Shown here piece after piece: positions 1 through 10,164 of a DNA stretch of 64,000 nucleotides; position 1 is the first letter of the stretch, and every line of letters begins with the position of its first letter. The stretch comes from Acidimicrobiia bacterium. GTDB lineage: Bacteria; Actinomycetota; Acidimicrobiia; Acidimicrobiales; Bin134. A program made the translations under genes and the position numbers. The stretch covers positions 62,001 through 126,000 of the forward strand of contig JAJDYE010000027.1 in the NCBI GenBank assembly GCA_022822905.1. Direction: 5' to 3'. Below the pieces are notes generated by a model. The model saw only the letters and a program-made list of their open reading frames with translations. It was not told the origin of the DNA and searched no databases.

Positions 1-42
1 GTTTGCATCAAACCAGGTTCGCCAGAAGGCGGGAAGGGGGGT

Positions 43-435
43 TCAGACTTCGACGAGTTGGAGGGGGGTGTGCTCGGCGATGTGGCCGTAGTCGCGGTCG
101 TGGTGGAGCACAGGCACGTTGAGGCGGATGGCGACGGCTGCGATGAGGGCGTCGGTTTGCGAGCGAATGGTGATTCCCCGCCACCTGAGTTCACGGTAGA
201 TCGTTGCCGCGTCGAGCCAATCGAGCTTGGGGGAGAGCGCCTCGTGTTGCTGGGCCTCCAGCAACCGTTGGGTTCGTGCGACAGCATCTCGGCGGGCACC
301 GGCCATGACCTCCAGCAGGATCGGGTCGAGGGTGACCACTTCTTGACCGGATATCGCCTGGCGCATTCTCTGGGCCTGAGGAGAACCTGCCGCAGACAAG
401 AAGTCGACCCAGGCAGAGGTATCAGCGATCAGCAC
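43..435 (-). CDS. vapC: VapC-family PIN-domain ribonuclease toxin
   Basis: This is a 130-aa PIN-domain protein, the predicted endoribonuclease toxin of a type II TA module. The N-terminal LIADTSAWVDFL carries the first catalytic Asp. Later acidic residues lie in LLEVMAGA and in SQTDALIAA, with HHDRDY near the C-terminus, which is the usual PIN order. I start it at the GTG at 435, because PIN domains begin directly at this strand; the upstream ATG at 522 would add about 29 residues read through the antitoxin gene. It overlaps the upstream vapB by 14 nt, so the two are translationally coupled. Specific RNA target unknown. Confidence 0.88.
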   Translation of the reverse strand: MLIADTSAWVDFLSAAGSPQAQRMRQAISGQEVVTLDPILLEVMAGARRDAVARTQRLLEAQQHEALSPKLDWLDAATIYRELRWRGITIRSQTDALIAAVAIRLNVPVLHHDRDYGHIAEHTPLQLVEV

Positions 436-652
436 TGCTGCCCCAATCGGCGAACCGGTTGGCGCGCATGGCATCAAGGTCGCCGTCCCAGCCGACCCCT
501 TCCATTTCCAGTTGCTCTTCAACGGTCATCGGTCCGCCACCCAGAAGGCGCTCCAAGGCCAGATGCACCGCCTGACGCTTTGTGCGAAGACCGTACGTCT
601 GCATGGCGCGCTCGATGAGTTCATCGTCGATGTCGATGTTGGTCCGACTCAC
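422..652 (-). CDS. vapB: VapB-family antitoxin
   Basis: This 76-aa protein precedes vapC. Its N-terminal segment, SRTNIDIDDELIERAM followed by TKRQAVHLALERLL, matches the type II VapB (VapB_antitoxin_2-like) ribbon-helix-helix/MetJ pattern. The C-terminal part is the likely toxin-binding tail. The GTG at 652 is preferred over the far-upstream ATG at 802 because the conserved domain begins immediately after it, and a palindromic operator lies just upstream. It should neutralise VapC and autorepress the pair. It is transcribed divergently from a second TA module that starts at 734. Confidence 0.82.
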   Translation of the reverse strand: MSRTNIDIDDELIERAMQTYGLRTKRQAVHLALERLLGGGPMTVEEQLEMEGVGWDGDLDAMRANRFADWGSSADR

Positions 653-662
653 AACACCATTA

Positions 663-678
663 TACACAGCAATGTGTA
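663..678. promoter_or_regulatory. putative VapB operator (inverted repeat)
   Basis: TACACA-GCAA-TGTGTA is a perfect inverted repeat with 6-bp arms. It lies 10 bp upstream of the vapB start and between two divergent TA modules. VapB-type antitoxins commonly autoregulate through such repeats. Binding is inferred. Confidence 0.6.
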
Positions 679-699
679 AACTGCGCTGTGGGTTTTGTG

Positions 700-727
700 G
701 TGACAGATGGTGACAAATGACTATACT
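700..727 (+). promoter_or_regulatory. putative sigma70-type promoter giving leaderless mRNA
   Basis: A -35-like GTGACA (700-705) and a -10-like TATACT (722-727) are separated by 16 bp. The start codon at 734 begins 7 nt after the -10 box, about where transcription should start. No Shine-Dalgarno sequence is present, so a leaderless transcript is likely. Confidence 0.5.
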
Positions 728-733
728 ATCACT

Positions 734-1156
734 ATGACGGTGCTTTCGATTCGGTTCAAGCGTCCCGGTGTCTACGAGCGGCTCAAGCTCTGTGCTGCCC
801 AAGGGCGTGGCTCAATTTCGTCAGTAGGGGAGCGCCTAATCGATGAGGGACTGCGGATGGAGGCCCATCCGGGGATCGTGTTCCGCGAGGGGCCGAGCGG
901 ACGGCGAGCGGGTTTGGCTACGGGGCCTGATGTCTGGGAGGTCGCAGGGTTGTTGCGCGGTCTTCGCGGCAGTGTCGAGCAACGGGTCGATAGGGCCGCG
1001 GCCCAGCTCAGCCTGACCGAGGGACAGGTGCGGGCCGCTTCTCGCTATTACGCAGAGTTTTCTGAGGAGATCGATACTGAACTGGCAGCCAATGACGAGG
1101 CGGCCGACCATGAGCTGGCCATGTGGGAGAACGAACGGCGGCTGCTGTCGGAGTGA
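734..1156 (+). CDS. antitoxin partner of a DUF5615 PIN-like toxin
   Basis: This 140-aa protein overlaps the downstream DUF5615 toxin gene by 4 nt (GTGA), the classic arrangement of an antitoxin ahead of its toxin. The first half (TVLSIRFKRPGVYERLKLCAAQ, then a Ser/Gly stretch and a helix ending at EGLRMEAHPG) resembles a DNA-binding segment followed by a DUF433-like portion. The C-terminal half is Glu/Ala-rich and helical, as expected of a toxin-wrapping tail. I start at the ATG at 734 rather than 707 because the -10 box overlaps the longer version. Family assignment is moderate; the TA role rests mainly on context. Confidence 0.65.
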   Translation: MTVLSIRFKRPGVYERLKLCAAQGRGSISSVGERLIDEGLRMEAHPGIVFREGPSGRRAGLATGPDVWEVAGLLRGLRGSVEQRVDRAAAQLSLTEGQVRAASRYYAEFSEEIDTELAANDEAADHELAMWENERRLLSE

Positions 1157-1542
1157 AGCTGCTTCTCGATGAGATGCACTCCTCGGCGGTAGCCGAAGTG
1201 CTGCGAGGCCGCAACGTCGACACCGTCGCCGTAGTGGAGCGCGATGATCTCCGAGGGCTGTCAGATGCAGACCTGCTTCAAGCGGCCACGGTCGAGGGAC
1301 GAGCGGTGGTCACGGAGAACATCAAGGACTTCGCGGTGCTCCATCGGCACATCTCTGCAGGGGGCGAGAAGCACTCAGGACTGGTCTATACCCATCCCCG
1401 TAGGTTTCCCCGCTCGGCCCCAAACCACGTGCATATGCTGGCTGACGCGCTGACAGAGTTCGTCAACAGGCACGCGTCCCGCCTCGACGGTATCGAATCG
1501 TTCGCATGGTGGCTCGAAAGTGGTGAAGTGGAGGTGCGCTAG
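1153..1542 (+). CDS. DUF5615 PIN-like toxin
   Basis: This 129-aa protein begins VKLLLDEMHSSAVAEVLRGR and continues with a conserved VVTENIKDF strand-loop. These are hallmarks of the DUF5615/Mut7-C-like branch of the PIN superfamily: an Asp in LLDE, then an Asp in the DLRGLSDADLL region and one in ENIKDF. It is a predicted nuclease toxin. The GTG start overlaps the stop of the preceding antitoxin by 4 nt. Its 3' end overlaps the convergent amidohydrolase gene by 4 nt. RNA or DNA target not known. Confidence 0.8.
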   Translation: MKLLLDEMHSSAVAEVLRGRNVDTVAVVERDDLRGLSDADLLQAATVEGRAVVTENIKDFAVLHRHISAGGEKHSGLVYTHPRRFPRSAPNHVHMLADALTEFVNRHASRLDGIESFAWWLESGEVEVR

Positions 1543-2540
1543 TCCAGGCGGTAGACGCGGGTTGCAGTGCCTGAGAACAGATCGTCCTGCTCGGCGTTGG
1601 AGTAGCCGTCGGCCATGATCTGGAATGCGTTCCACAAGACCGGATAGGTGAGTGTCTCGCGGTCGACTGGGTAGTTCGACTCGAACATGCATCGGTCCGG
1701 ACCGAAGGCGTCGATGCAGAAGCGCACCGCGTCGGACCAATGGGCAGCCACTTCCTCGGAGCCGGGGGGCACGGGCAGGTCGGCCCACCCCATCCCAAAC
1801 ATGAAGTCCATTCCGATCCCGCCCACTTTGACCACGGCATTCGGTTGGGCGGCCACAGCCTGCATCGATGACCGCCAGTCGGCCCACACCTGATCGCGAA
1901 TGTCGCGGTAGGGTCCCACACCTAGGGGAGCGCCGAGGTGGCCGACCACCACCCTCAGCTCTGGCATAGCTGCCGCCAATTCGGCCACCTCAAGCAACTG
2001 CGGATGGTAGAGCCAGGCGTCGAAGGACAAATCCCGCTCGACGAGCGTGCGCAGCCCGGCCCGGAACTGGTTTGTACCCATCATCTGGTGGGAGGGGTTG
2101 CCGTGGCCTTGGGGGACTTCGGGGCTGCTATCTATACCCGTTGTGTGGCGGATGCCGCGCAAGCGACCGCTGCTGGTCGCATCGTGGGCGTCGAGCACCT
2201 CTTCGAGGGCGTCGCCCAGCGTCAAGTCGGCGAAGGCGACAATGCCGGCTAGGGGCGGTCCGTCGCTCGCATCAATGACGTCGGCCTGCGACACGGCGAA
2301 GGCGGTCTCGCCGACCGGCTGCATGTGCTCGGGAAGCGCCATGTCGTAGCACGCCGCCGTCTCAACAAACACCGTTTTCGTGACGTTGTGCGAGCCCGTG
2401 ATGTTGTCCAGGTGATCGGCGGCGAGATAGTTGAGAAACCCCCCGTCGTAGAAGTGGTGATGGGGATCCACGATCTCCCTATGGGGATCGATAGCCTCCT
2501 CGACCCGTTGGGCCAGCCAGTCAAAGCGATTGAAGTCCAT
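1539..2540 (-). CDS. amidohydrolase family protein (COG3618-type TIM barrel)
   Basis: This 333-aa predicted metal-dependent hydrolase has an N-terminal VDPHHHFYDGG carrying the HxH-type metal motif, a VGHLGAPLG strand, and a C-terminal MFESNYPVD with the conserved catalytic Asp region. The layout matches amidohydrolase_2/COG3618 proteins, which act on lactones or cyclic carboxylates. It stands alone, divergent from gap and converging with the DUF5615 toxin with a 4-nt overlap. The substrate cannot be deduced. Two more distantly related amidohydrolases lie at 55593 and 58442. Confidence 0.85.
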   Translation of the reverse strand: MDFNRFDWLAQRVEEAIDPHREIVDPHHHFYDGGFLNYLAADHLDNITGSHNVTKTVFVETAACYDMALPEHMQPVGETAFAVSQADVIDASDGPPLAGIVAFADLTLGDALEEVLDAHDATSSGRLRGIRHTTGIDSSPEVPQGHGNPSHQMMGTNQFRAGLRTLVERDLSFDAWLYHPQLLEVAELAAAMPELRVVVGHLGAPLGVGPYRDIRDQVWADWRSSMQAVAAQPNAVVKVGGIGMDFMFGMGWADLPVPPGSEEVAAHWSDAVRFCIDAFGPDRCMFESNYPVDRETLTYPVLWNAFQIMADGYSNAEQDDLFSGTATRVYRLD

Positions 2541-2619
2541 CGGATTGAGCTCCCCTTTGCTCAGGAGTTTTAGGGCTAGGTGCGCATTGCCACAACGGGC
2601 CTAAGTTAGTCTCAGCCGC

Positions 2620-3630
<1,011 letters not shown>

Positions 3631-3638
3631 GCGCCGGG

Positions 3639-4761
3639 GTGCTTCCCACACTCGAAGTGCTAGGCGAGGCTCTCGGCGGCCTGGATGGCCGCCGGATCCT
3701 TCTGCGGGCCGACTTCAACGTTCCGCTTGACGCTGGTGGCCAGATTGCCGACGACTTCCGCATAAAGGCCGCGCTGCCCACCATCCGCTGGCTCACCGGC
3801 CAGGGGGCCGCGGTTGTGGCGTGCAGCCACTTGGGACGACCCGACGGCAGGCCCGACCCCCAATATTCGCTGGCTCCGGTGCAGGCACGGCTGGGGGAGC
3901 TGGCCCCCGGTGTGGAACTACTGGAGAACCTGCGCTTCGACCCGGGTGAGACCGGCAATGACGATGGTTTCGTACAGCGGTTGGTGGAGAACTGCCACGG
4001 CTACGTGAACGACGCCTTCGGAGCGTCTCATCGAGCCCATGCCTCCATTGTGGGACCACCTCGCTATGTGCCCAGCGCAGCGGGCGGTCTGCTGGCCAAA
4101 GAAGCCGAGGTGCTGCTGGGGTTGCGGGCCAAGCCCAAACGGCCGTTCGTCGCCGTGCTGGGCGGGGCCAAGGTGAGCGACAAGCTGGGGGTGATCGATG
4201 CCCTGTTGGAGACCGCGGATGAGGTGGTGATCGGCGGCGGCATGTGCTTTACGTTCCTGGCCGCCCAAGGCCACAGCGTGGGCGACTCGCTGCTCCAGCC
4301 CGACCAGATTGAGGCTTGCGGCCGTTTGCTGAGTTCAGGCGCGCCCATCCGCCTCCCCTCCGACATCACCGCGCTGGCGCCGGCGGAGCGGGTGGTGCAG
4401 GCCGGAGTAGACCTGCATCCCGACTGGAAGGGTTTGGACATCGGCCCGGGCACCGCGGCCGAGTTCAGCGACCTCATCGCCGAGGCCGGCACCGTGCTGT
4501 GGAACGGCCCCATGGGGTTGTTCGAAGACCCGAGGTTTGCAGCGGGAACCAAGGTGGTGGCCCAAGCGTTGGCCGACAGCCGCGCCTTCACCGTGGTGGG
4601 CGGAGGCGACAGCGCGGCCGCGGTCCGCCAATTCGGTTTGGATCGAGAGATGGACCACGTTTCCACCGGCGGCGGGGCGTCGTTGGAGCTGATTGAACAG
4701 GGCGATCTGCCCGGACTTAAAGCACTGAGAGAATCAGTTGGAGCTCCCGAGGAGGGACACG

Positions 4762-4769
<8 letters not shown>
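3639..4769 (+). CDS. pgk: phosphoglycerate kinase
   Basis: This 376-aa enzyme transfers the acyl phosphate of 1,3-bisphosphoglycerate to ADP. Visible signatures are LLRADFNVPL near the N-terminus, SHLGRPDG, NDAFGASHRAHAS, the LGGAKVSDK nucleotide-domain motif, NGPMGLFE and GGGDSAA. I place the start at the GTG at 3639, 8 nt after the gap stop, because the conserved fold begins about 15 residues later; an upstream in-frame start would overlap gap by about 75 nt. The 3' end overlaps tpiA by 8 nt, so the genes are tightly coupled. Confidence 0.95.
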
Positions 4770-5538
<769 letters not shown>

Positions 5539-5565
5539 GCAGAAGCGGGACCCTCGCCCGTCGAA

Positions 5566-5586
5566 GCTAGGCCCTGCGGGCCGAGC
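5566..5586. terminator. putative bidirectional terminator hairpin
   Basis: GGCCC-TGC-GGGCC (5570-5582) is a perfect stem, extended by GCT/AGC across a single mismatch. It lies between the convergent ends of tpiA and the monooxygenase gene. The following T-run is short, so terminator activity is inferred from position. Confidence 0.5.
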
Positions 5587-5598
5587 CTTTGGGGGTGG

Positions 5599-7503
5599 TC
5601 AGGTGATCTCTAGGTCGTCCCATTCGACCTCGGTGCAGAGGCGGTGGTACTCGGGGCCGTACCAGGGGGCGCTCATCTGAAGCCGGTTGTGGGTTGAGTT
5701 GACGTAGTAGTTGTTGCCCGGAGACCCCATCTCGTGCATCAGCAGGAGCTTGGAGGCCTCCTTGTCCAGCGCCTCGTTGTAGCGCTCGTAGGCGTCCATG
5801 GTGACCTCGACGCTGGACTTGCCCTCTTCCAGCATCCGCACGATCAACTGGCCCGCGTAGCCCGACCACACCTGATACCAGATGGGAAGGCCCGTGCCGC
5901 CCGACAGGGGCTGGGAGTTGGGGCCGTAGAGCATGAACATGTTGGGGAACTTGGGCACCATCATGCTGATGTAGGCGCGGGGGCCGTCCTTGGCCCAGAA
6001 GTCGTGCACGTTGAGGCCGTCTCGGCCGATGTAGTCGGCCGGGTACAGGAATTGGACGATCTCGAAGCCGATGGCGGTGATGGCGGTGTCCACCTCGTAA
6101 ACGGTTCCATCCTCGGTCTCGATGCCCTCGGGGGTGAACCGGACGATCGGGTCGGTGATCAGCTCCACGTTGTCGCGGGTGAGGGCCCGATACCAGCCGT
6201 TGTCCACCACAGGGCGCCGGGAGAAGGGCGCGTAGTCGGGTATCAGCCGGTCGACGAGGTCGGGGTCGTTGTCGGTCTGCTCGTGGATGTAGTTGGTGAG
6301 GAAGGAGCGAAGCTGGTCGTTCACCTCGTTCCAATAGCCCCCTTGGGCCTGCCATTCCTCGTCGGGAATCAGCTGGTCGTGGGTCTTGAACAGCGCGGCG
6401 ATGGCCATGTATCGCCACCAGTTCCAGTAGCCCGGGAAGTTGTCGAGCAGCCAGCGCACTTCCGGTTCGATGGGCTGGCCGTACTTGGGCCGAGGGCTGA
6501 TCCACTGCTTGGAGCGCTGGAAGACATACACCTGCTCGGCCTCTTCGGCGATGGGGGAGAGCAGCTGCACCCCGGTCGAGCCGTTGCCGACCACGGCGAT
6601 CCGCTCGCCGCGGTAGTCGTAGTCCTCGGGCCATTGCGATGGGTGGATGGTCCGACCGGGGAAGTCTTCGAAGCCCTCGAAATTGGGGGTTCTCTGGTTG
6701 GCGAAGGCGCCGACCGCGTTGATCACCACGTTGGCCTCAATGGTCTCGATGCCGTCGGGAGTGCCGGCCTCGAGCACCCAGACATCGCGGCTCTCGTCGT
6801 AGGTGGCCCGCTTCAGATCGTGGTCGAACCGGGTGTTGTCGTACATGCCGTACTTGCGCGAGATGTGGAGCAAGTACTCCCGCACGAACTGGCCCTTCCC
6901 GAAGTACTCGGGCCACGGGTAGTTCTTCTCAAAGGCGAACTCGTAGGTGATAGAGATGGTGTCCACCCGGATGTCGGGGTAGCGGTGCCGGCTCCAGGTG
7001 CCGCCGGGCTCGGAGCGTCGCTCCAGGATCACATAGGGGATTCCCAGCAGTTCCATCTGGATGCCCGCGGCCAGTCCGCTGAACCCGCTGCCGATGATCG
7101 CCACCTGGAACCCTTCGGGCAGCTCGGGCTTGCCGTCGGTCCAGTCCACCGTCCATGGAAAGGGCTTGAAGGCCATCAGCTCCCGCCGAGACTCGAACTC
7201 AAGGTCGCCCATCTCTTCTTTGGTGGCGAAATTCATCAGCTGGCGAAGGCGAGGCTGGGGCGGTTCCTCGGGCATCCCCGGAGCAGCGTTTTCCAGAAGC
7301 CAGTCAACGGTCTTGGTGACGAGCAGCTCGCGTTGGTCGTCGTCGAGCTCCAGCATCCGCGGGAGTGCCTCGATCTCCGGGTCGTCGGTGTGGTGGAACA
7401 GCGCCACCCTCACGGCGTCCAAATCGGCCAACTCCACGGCGCGGCGGATGAACTCGGGGGTCACCGACTCCGCGGTCGTCTCAGGGGAAGTTTCCACAGT
7501 CAC
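5599..7503 (-). CDS. flavin-containing Baeyer-Villiger-type monooxygenase
   Basis: This 634-aa flavoprotein has an FAD-binding IIGSGFSG motif at residues 136-143, the Baeyer-Villiger fingerprint FPGRTIHPSQWP at about 281-292 (FxGxxxHxxxWP), and a second Rossmann motif, VVGNGSTG, for NADPH at about 304-311. It should oxidise ketones to esters or lactones using O2 and NADPH. A roughly 130-aa N-terminal extension precedes the FAD domain, as in the larger cyclododecanone/phenylacetone-type relatives. It starts with GTG, has no clear Shine-Dalgarno and is followed by a hairpin. The P450 gene lies upstream on the same strand, suggesting sequential oxidation of a lipid or terpenoid; substrate unknown. 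Confidence 0.92.
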   Translation of the reverse strand: MTVETSPETTAESVTPEFIRRAVELADLDAVRVALFHHTDDPEIEALPRMLELDDDQRELLVTKTVDWLLENAAPGMPEEPPQPRLRQLMNFATKEEMGDLEFESRRELMAFKPFPWTVDWTDGKPELPEGFQVAIIGSGFSGLAAGIQMELLGIPYVILERRSEPGGTWSRHRYPDIRVDTISITYEFAFEKNYPWPEYFGKGQFVREYLLHISRKYGMYDNTRFDHDLKRATYDESRDVWVLEAGTPDGIETIEANVVINAVGAFANQRTPNFEGFEDFPGRTIHPSQWPEDYDYRGERIAVVGNGSTGVQLLSPIAEEAEQVYVFQRSKQWISPRPKYGQPIEPEVRWLLDNFPGYWNWWRYMAIAALFKTHDQLIPDEEWQAQGGYWNEVNDQLRSFLTNYIHEQTDNDPDLVDRLIPDYAPFSRRPVVDNGWYRALTRDNVELITDPIVRFTPEGIETEDGTVYEVDTAITAIGFEIVQFLYPADYIGRDGLNVHDFWAKDGPRAYISMMVPKFPNMFMLYGPNSQPLSGGTGLPIWYQVWSGYAGQLIVRMLEEGKSSVEVTMDAYERYNEALDKEASKLLLMHEMGSPGNNYYVNSTHNRLQMSAPWYGPEYHRLCTEVEWDDLEIT

Positions 7504-7577
7504 GCCCTAAAGGTTCTCAGAATCGGCGGGGTAGTGCTGAGTCCTGGCGGTACCTCGCCGAAACAAGTCCCCCCGAC

Positions 7578-8792
7578 TCAGGCGGCCGGGTCGACGGAGA
7601 GGGGAACCGACTTGTAGCCCCGAACGGTGGAGGTGTGGATCCACTCCAGGTGGTCGTCGTCGACCTCCCAGTCTCGGTAGCGCCGGAGCATCTGCTCGAG
7701 GCCGATGCGTCCTTCCAGGCGGGCCAGCGCGGCGCCGATGCAGAAGTGGGCACCGTACCCGAACGATAGGTGGCGGTCGATGTTGCGGTGGATGTCGAAT
7801 CGGTCGGCATCGGGGAAGTGGCGCTCGTCGCGGTTGCCGCTGCCGTTGATCAGCAGCATGTTGGCCCCGGTGGGCACCACTTGGCCGTGCAACTCCACGT
7901 CTTGCATGACCCGCCGTCCCTGCACTGGGGAGGGGGCCTCGTAGCGAAGTATCTCCTCTAGGGCATCGGGCACCAGCGAGAGGTCATCGCGGAGCTCGGC
8001 GTGCTGATGGGGATGCTCAGCCAGCAGCACCACCGCCCAGGCCAGGAAGCGGGCCACCGTCTCGGCCCCGGCCCCGCCGATCAGGGCAACGTAGGAGGTG
8101 ATCTCGTCCAGGGTGAGGGGGCGGGTGGATCCGTCCAGCAGCTCTCGCTCGTGAGTGGCCAGGATGGTCAGCAGGTCGTCGGCCGGCTCCTTCCGCTTCT
8201 GCTCGCACAACTCGGGAACCAGGGCGTACACCTCGTGGGAGAGGTTTCCGGTCTGGTCGACCAGCTCCCGGCTGCTGCCCGCGGTGGCTGTTTCTTCGAT
8301 GTGCAGTCCTTTGTCCATCGATTGCCGCAAGTCCTGTTCGAGCCCTTCGGAAAATCCCAGCAGGGCCAAGATCACGGTGGGAGGCATCAGCGCGGAGAAG
8401 CGGTCGACGAAGTCGAAGACAGTCAGACCCTCCAGAGGATCCAGCAAGTTGTCGCAGATGGACTCGATCCGGCTTTCCAAGCCGTTGATGGCCTTGGGGG
8501 TGAAGGCCCGGCTCACCAGTTTGCGCAACAGCGTCTGCTCCGGTGGGTCTCGGAATATGAACAGCGGTCCAGTCCACTCCTCGTCGCCCATGAGGTCGAG
8601 CGATGTGGCGTAGCGAGAAGAGTAGGTCTCGGTATCGAGCAGTCCGGCGAGCACATCGTCGTAGCGGGTCAGCGCCCAGAAGTTGTGCTCGTCGTTGTGA
8701 TAGAGGGGGGCCTCGTCGCGCATCCGCCGCCAAACACCATGGGCTCGAATATCGATGTCGTAGTCGAAGGGGTTGTAGTCGATCGAACTCAT
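7578..8792 (-). CDS. cytochrome P450
   Basis: This 404-aa soluble bacterial P450 has the heme loop FGYGAHFCIG with the axial Cys at about residue 351, and the ExxR pair in EEILRYE at about 280-283. The I-helix GGAGAET at about 239-245 keeps the acid/threonine pair. It is a predicted monooxygenase needing separate ferredoxin partners, none of which is visible nearby. A TAGAAC hexamer (8799-8804, minus strand) lies 6 nt before the ATG, so its mRNA may be leaderless. It sits 74 bp upstream of the Baeyer-Villiger-type gene on the same strand. Confidence 0.95.
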   Translation of the reverse strand: MSSIDYNPFDYDIDIRAHGVWRRMRDEAPLYHNDEHNFWALTRYDDVLAGLLDTETYSSRYATSLDLMGDEEWTGPLFIFRDPPEQTLLRKLVSRAFTPKAINGLESRIESICDNLLDPLEGLTVFDFVDRFSALMPPTVILALLGFSEGLEQDLRQSMDKGLHIEETATAGSSRELVDQTGNLSHEVYALVPELCEQKRKEPADDLLTILATHERELLDGSTRPLTLDEITSYVALIGGAGAETVARFLAWAVVLLAEHPHQHAELRDDLSLVPDALEEILRYEAPSPVQGRRVMQDVELHGQVVPTGANMLLINGSGNRDERHFPDADRFDIHRNIDRHLSFGYGAHFCIGAALARLEGRIGLEQMLRRYRDWEVDDDHLEWIHTSTVRGYKSVPLSVDPAA

Positions 8793-8825
8793 GACGACGT
8801 TCTAGCCGGGATTGCCAGCAGACCG

Positions 8826-9848
8826 CTAGGAAGCCTCGGCGAACAGGGTGGTGTAGACGAAACGCGTTTCCGCCGCGGTTAGGCCAGCGCCCAGATACTG
8901 GTTGTCGATGTGCAACTCCCAATGCAGATGGGGGTCGGTGTAGAAGTCGCCGTTAGCGGCCGCGTGGGTTCCTCGATTGCCGATTTCTCCCACCCTCTGT
9001 CCGGCTTGGATTGCTTCGCCGACTCGGATGTCGGGGTCGACACTTTCCAGGTGGGCGTAGACGGTGACCACATGGCCGACATCGGGGACGACGCCGTGGT
9101 CGATGACCACGTAGTTCCCGTACAGCGTCAACAGGGTGTAGGGGGGAGTGGCGTCGAGTTGCGCGGCGACATCCAACAACAGATCCCTCTTGTCGGAATC
9201 CGGGTCCTCGTAGTTGCCGACCACCAGCACTGCCCGCCCGTCCAGCGCGGCTACTGCGGGATGCCCCCGGGCAAAGCACCGGAAGTCAACCCCCTGGTGT
9301 GTTCCCGAGCGATAGGTCCGGGGCGCATTGGGAAGCAGGTCGGGGTGGGGGAGGGGCGACATGCAGGCGCTGGGCCAGACAATGTCAAGCGACAAACGGG
9401 CGGCGTCTTCCAGCGCTTCTTGATACGTCTGCGGCTCTTGGTCCAGCACCAAGAAAACCGGGGTGGGGGTGGGCACGGGGTCGGCATTGTCGGGGGGGTT
9501 GCCGGGCGATGATCCGTCGCTCGAGCCTGAAGCAGGAGTTGCTTCCGGGGTCGTCGCCGGATCGGTGGATGATGGCTCGTCATCGGGTTCTGAAGGGGAG
9601 GAAGTCGGCTCGGAGTCAACCTCGGATGGGCCAGCAGATGACGCCGGGGTGTCATCGGAACCGTCCGATGACCATGCCTGGGAGACCACGATTCCGATCA
9701 CGAAGGCCACCGCCAAGGCTGCAATCGAAAGCAGGACTCGGCCCGACTTGAGGCTGCTTAGGATCTTGCCAGCCCATTTCCGCAACCAGCGGAATGACAC
9801 GGCCAAGCCGCGCCCGATTGCTCTCAGTCCGTGACGAATCTTCTTCAT
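8826..9848 (-). CDS. membrane-anchored M23-family peptidase
   Basis: This 340-aa protein has a basic N-terminus, one transmembrane segment at about 37-57 (LSIAALAVAFVIGIVV), and a long low-complexity linker rich in Ser, Pro, Asp and Glu to about residue 130. A C-terminal LytM/M23 domain follows. GTHQGVDF supplies the first His/Asp zinc ligands and HLHWELH the later His pair, so it may be an active cell-wall endopeptidase. It is probably anchored in the membrane with the catalytic domain outside. It is divergent from secG with only 61 bp between. Confidence 0.85.
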   Translation of the reverse strand: MKKIRHGLRAIGRGLAVSFRWLRKWAGKILSSLKSGRVLLSIAALAVAFVIGIVVSQAWSSDGSDDTPASSAGPSEVDSEPTSSPSEPDDEPSSTDPATTPEATPASGSSDGSSPGNPPDNADPVPTPTPVFLVLDQEPQTYQEALEDAARLSLDIVWPSACMSPLPHPDLLPNAPRTYRSGTHQGVDFRCFARGHPAVAALDGRAVLVVGNYEDPDSDKRDLLLDVAAQLDATPPYTLLTLYGNYVVIDHGVVPDVGHVVTVYAHLESVDPDIRVGEAIQAGQRVGEIGNRGTHAAANGDFYTDPHLHWELHIDNQYLGAGLTAAETRFVYTTLFAEAS

Positions 9849-9895
9849 TGCAGATCAGCACACTACACGGGTATTCGGTGGGCTAGTGGAGCGGG

Positions 9896-9901
9896 TAGAA
9901 T
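9896..9901 (+). promoter_or_regulatory. putative -10 element of secG
   Basis: TAGAAT lies 8 nt before the GTG start of secG and there is no Shine-Dalgarno between them, consistent with a leaderless transcript. No convincing -35 box was seen. Confidence 0.4.
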
Positions 9902-9909
9902 GACCCGCT

Positions 9910-10143
9910 GTGACTATTGCGCTTGTGGTGATCGACGTGTTTTCCGCGTTGGCACTGCTGTTCTTAGTGCTACTCCACAGCGGGCGAGGCGGCGGTCTCT
10001 CCGACATGTTCGGCGGCGGCCTCGGCACTCAGGCCGCCGGGTCGACCGTCATCGAGAAGAACCTCGACCGGCTCACCATCGTGGCCGCGTTGATCTTCTC
10101 CTTCTCCACTCTGGCGCTGGCCCTGCTGCTGGATTCCAGCTAG
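9910..10143 (+). CDS. secG: preprotein translocase subunit SecG
   Basis: This 77-aa protein is a SecG subunit of the SecYEG translocon. It has two predicted membrane helices (about 2-22 and 53-73) joined by the conserved Gly-rich loop HSGRGGGLSDMFGGG and an AAGSTVIEKNLDR turn. It starts with GTG. SecG commonly follows tpiA in actinobacteria; here it is separated by a minus-strand block of three genes and has its own promoter-like -10 box. An acyl-CoA dehydrogenase gene starts 21 bp downstream. Confidence 0.93.
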   Translation: MTIALVVIDVFSALALLFLVLLHSGRGGGLSDMFGGGLGTQAAGSTVIEKNLDRLTIVAALIFSFSTLALALLLDSS

Positions 10144-10164
10144 CAGCTGACCACTTTCCGTCGG

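Noticed and set aside
5734..7617. 627-codon open frame opposite the Baeyer-Villiger-type gene
   Set aside because: Low-complexity Val/Gly/His/Leu-rich translation typical of the antisense of GC-rich coding DNA; the minus-strand gene has clear FAD and NADPH motifs.
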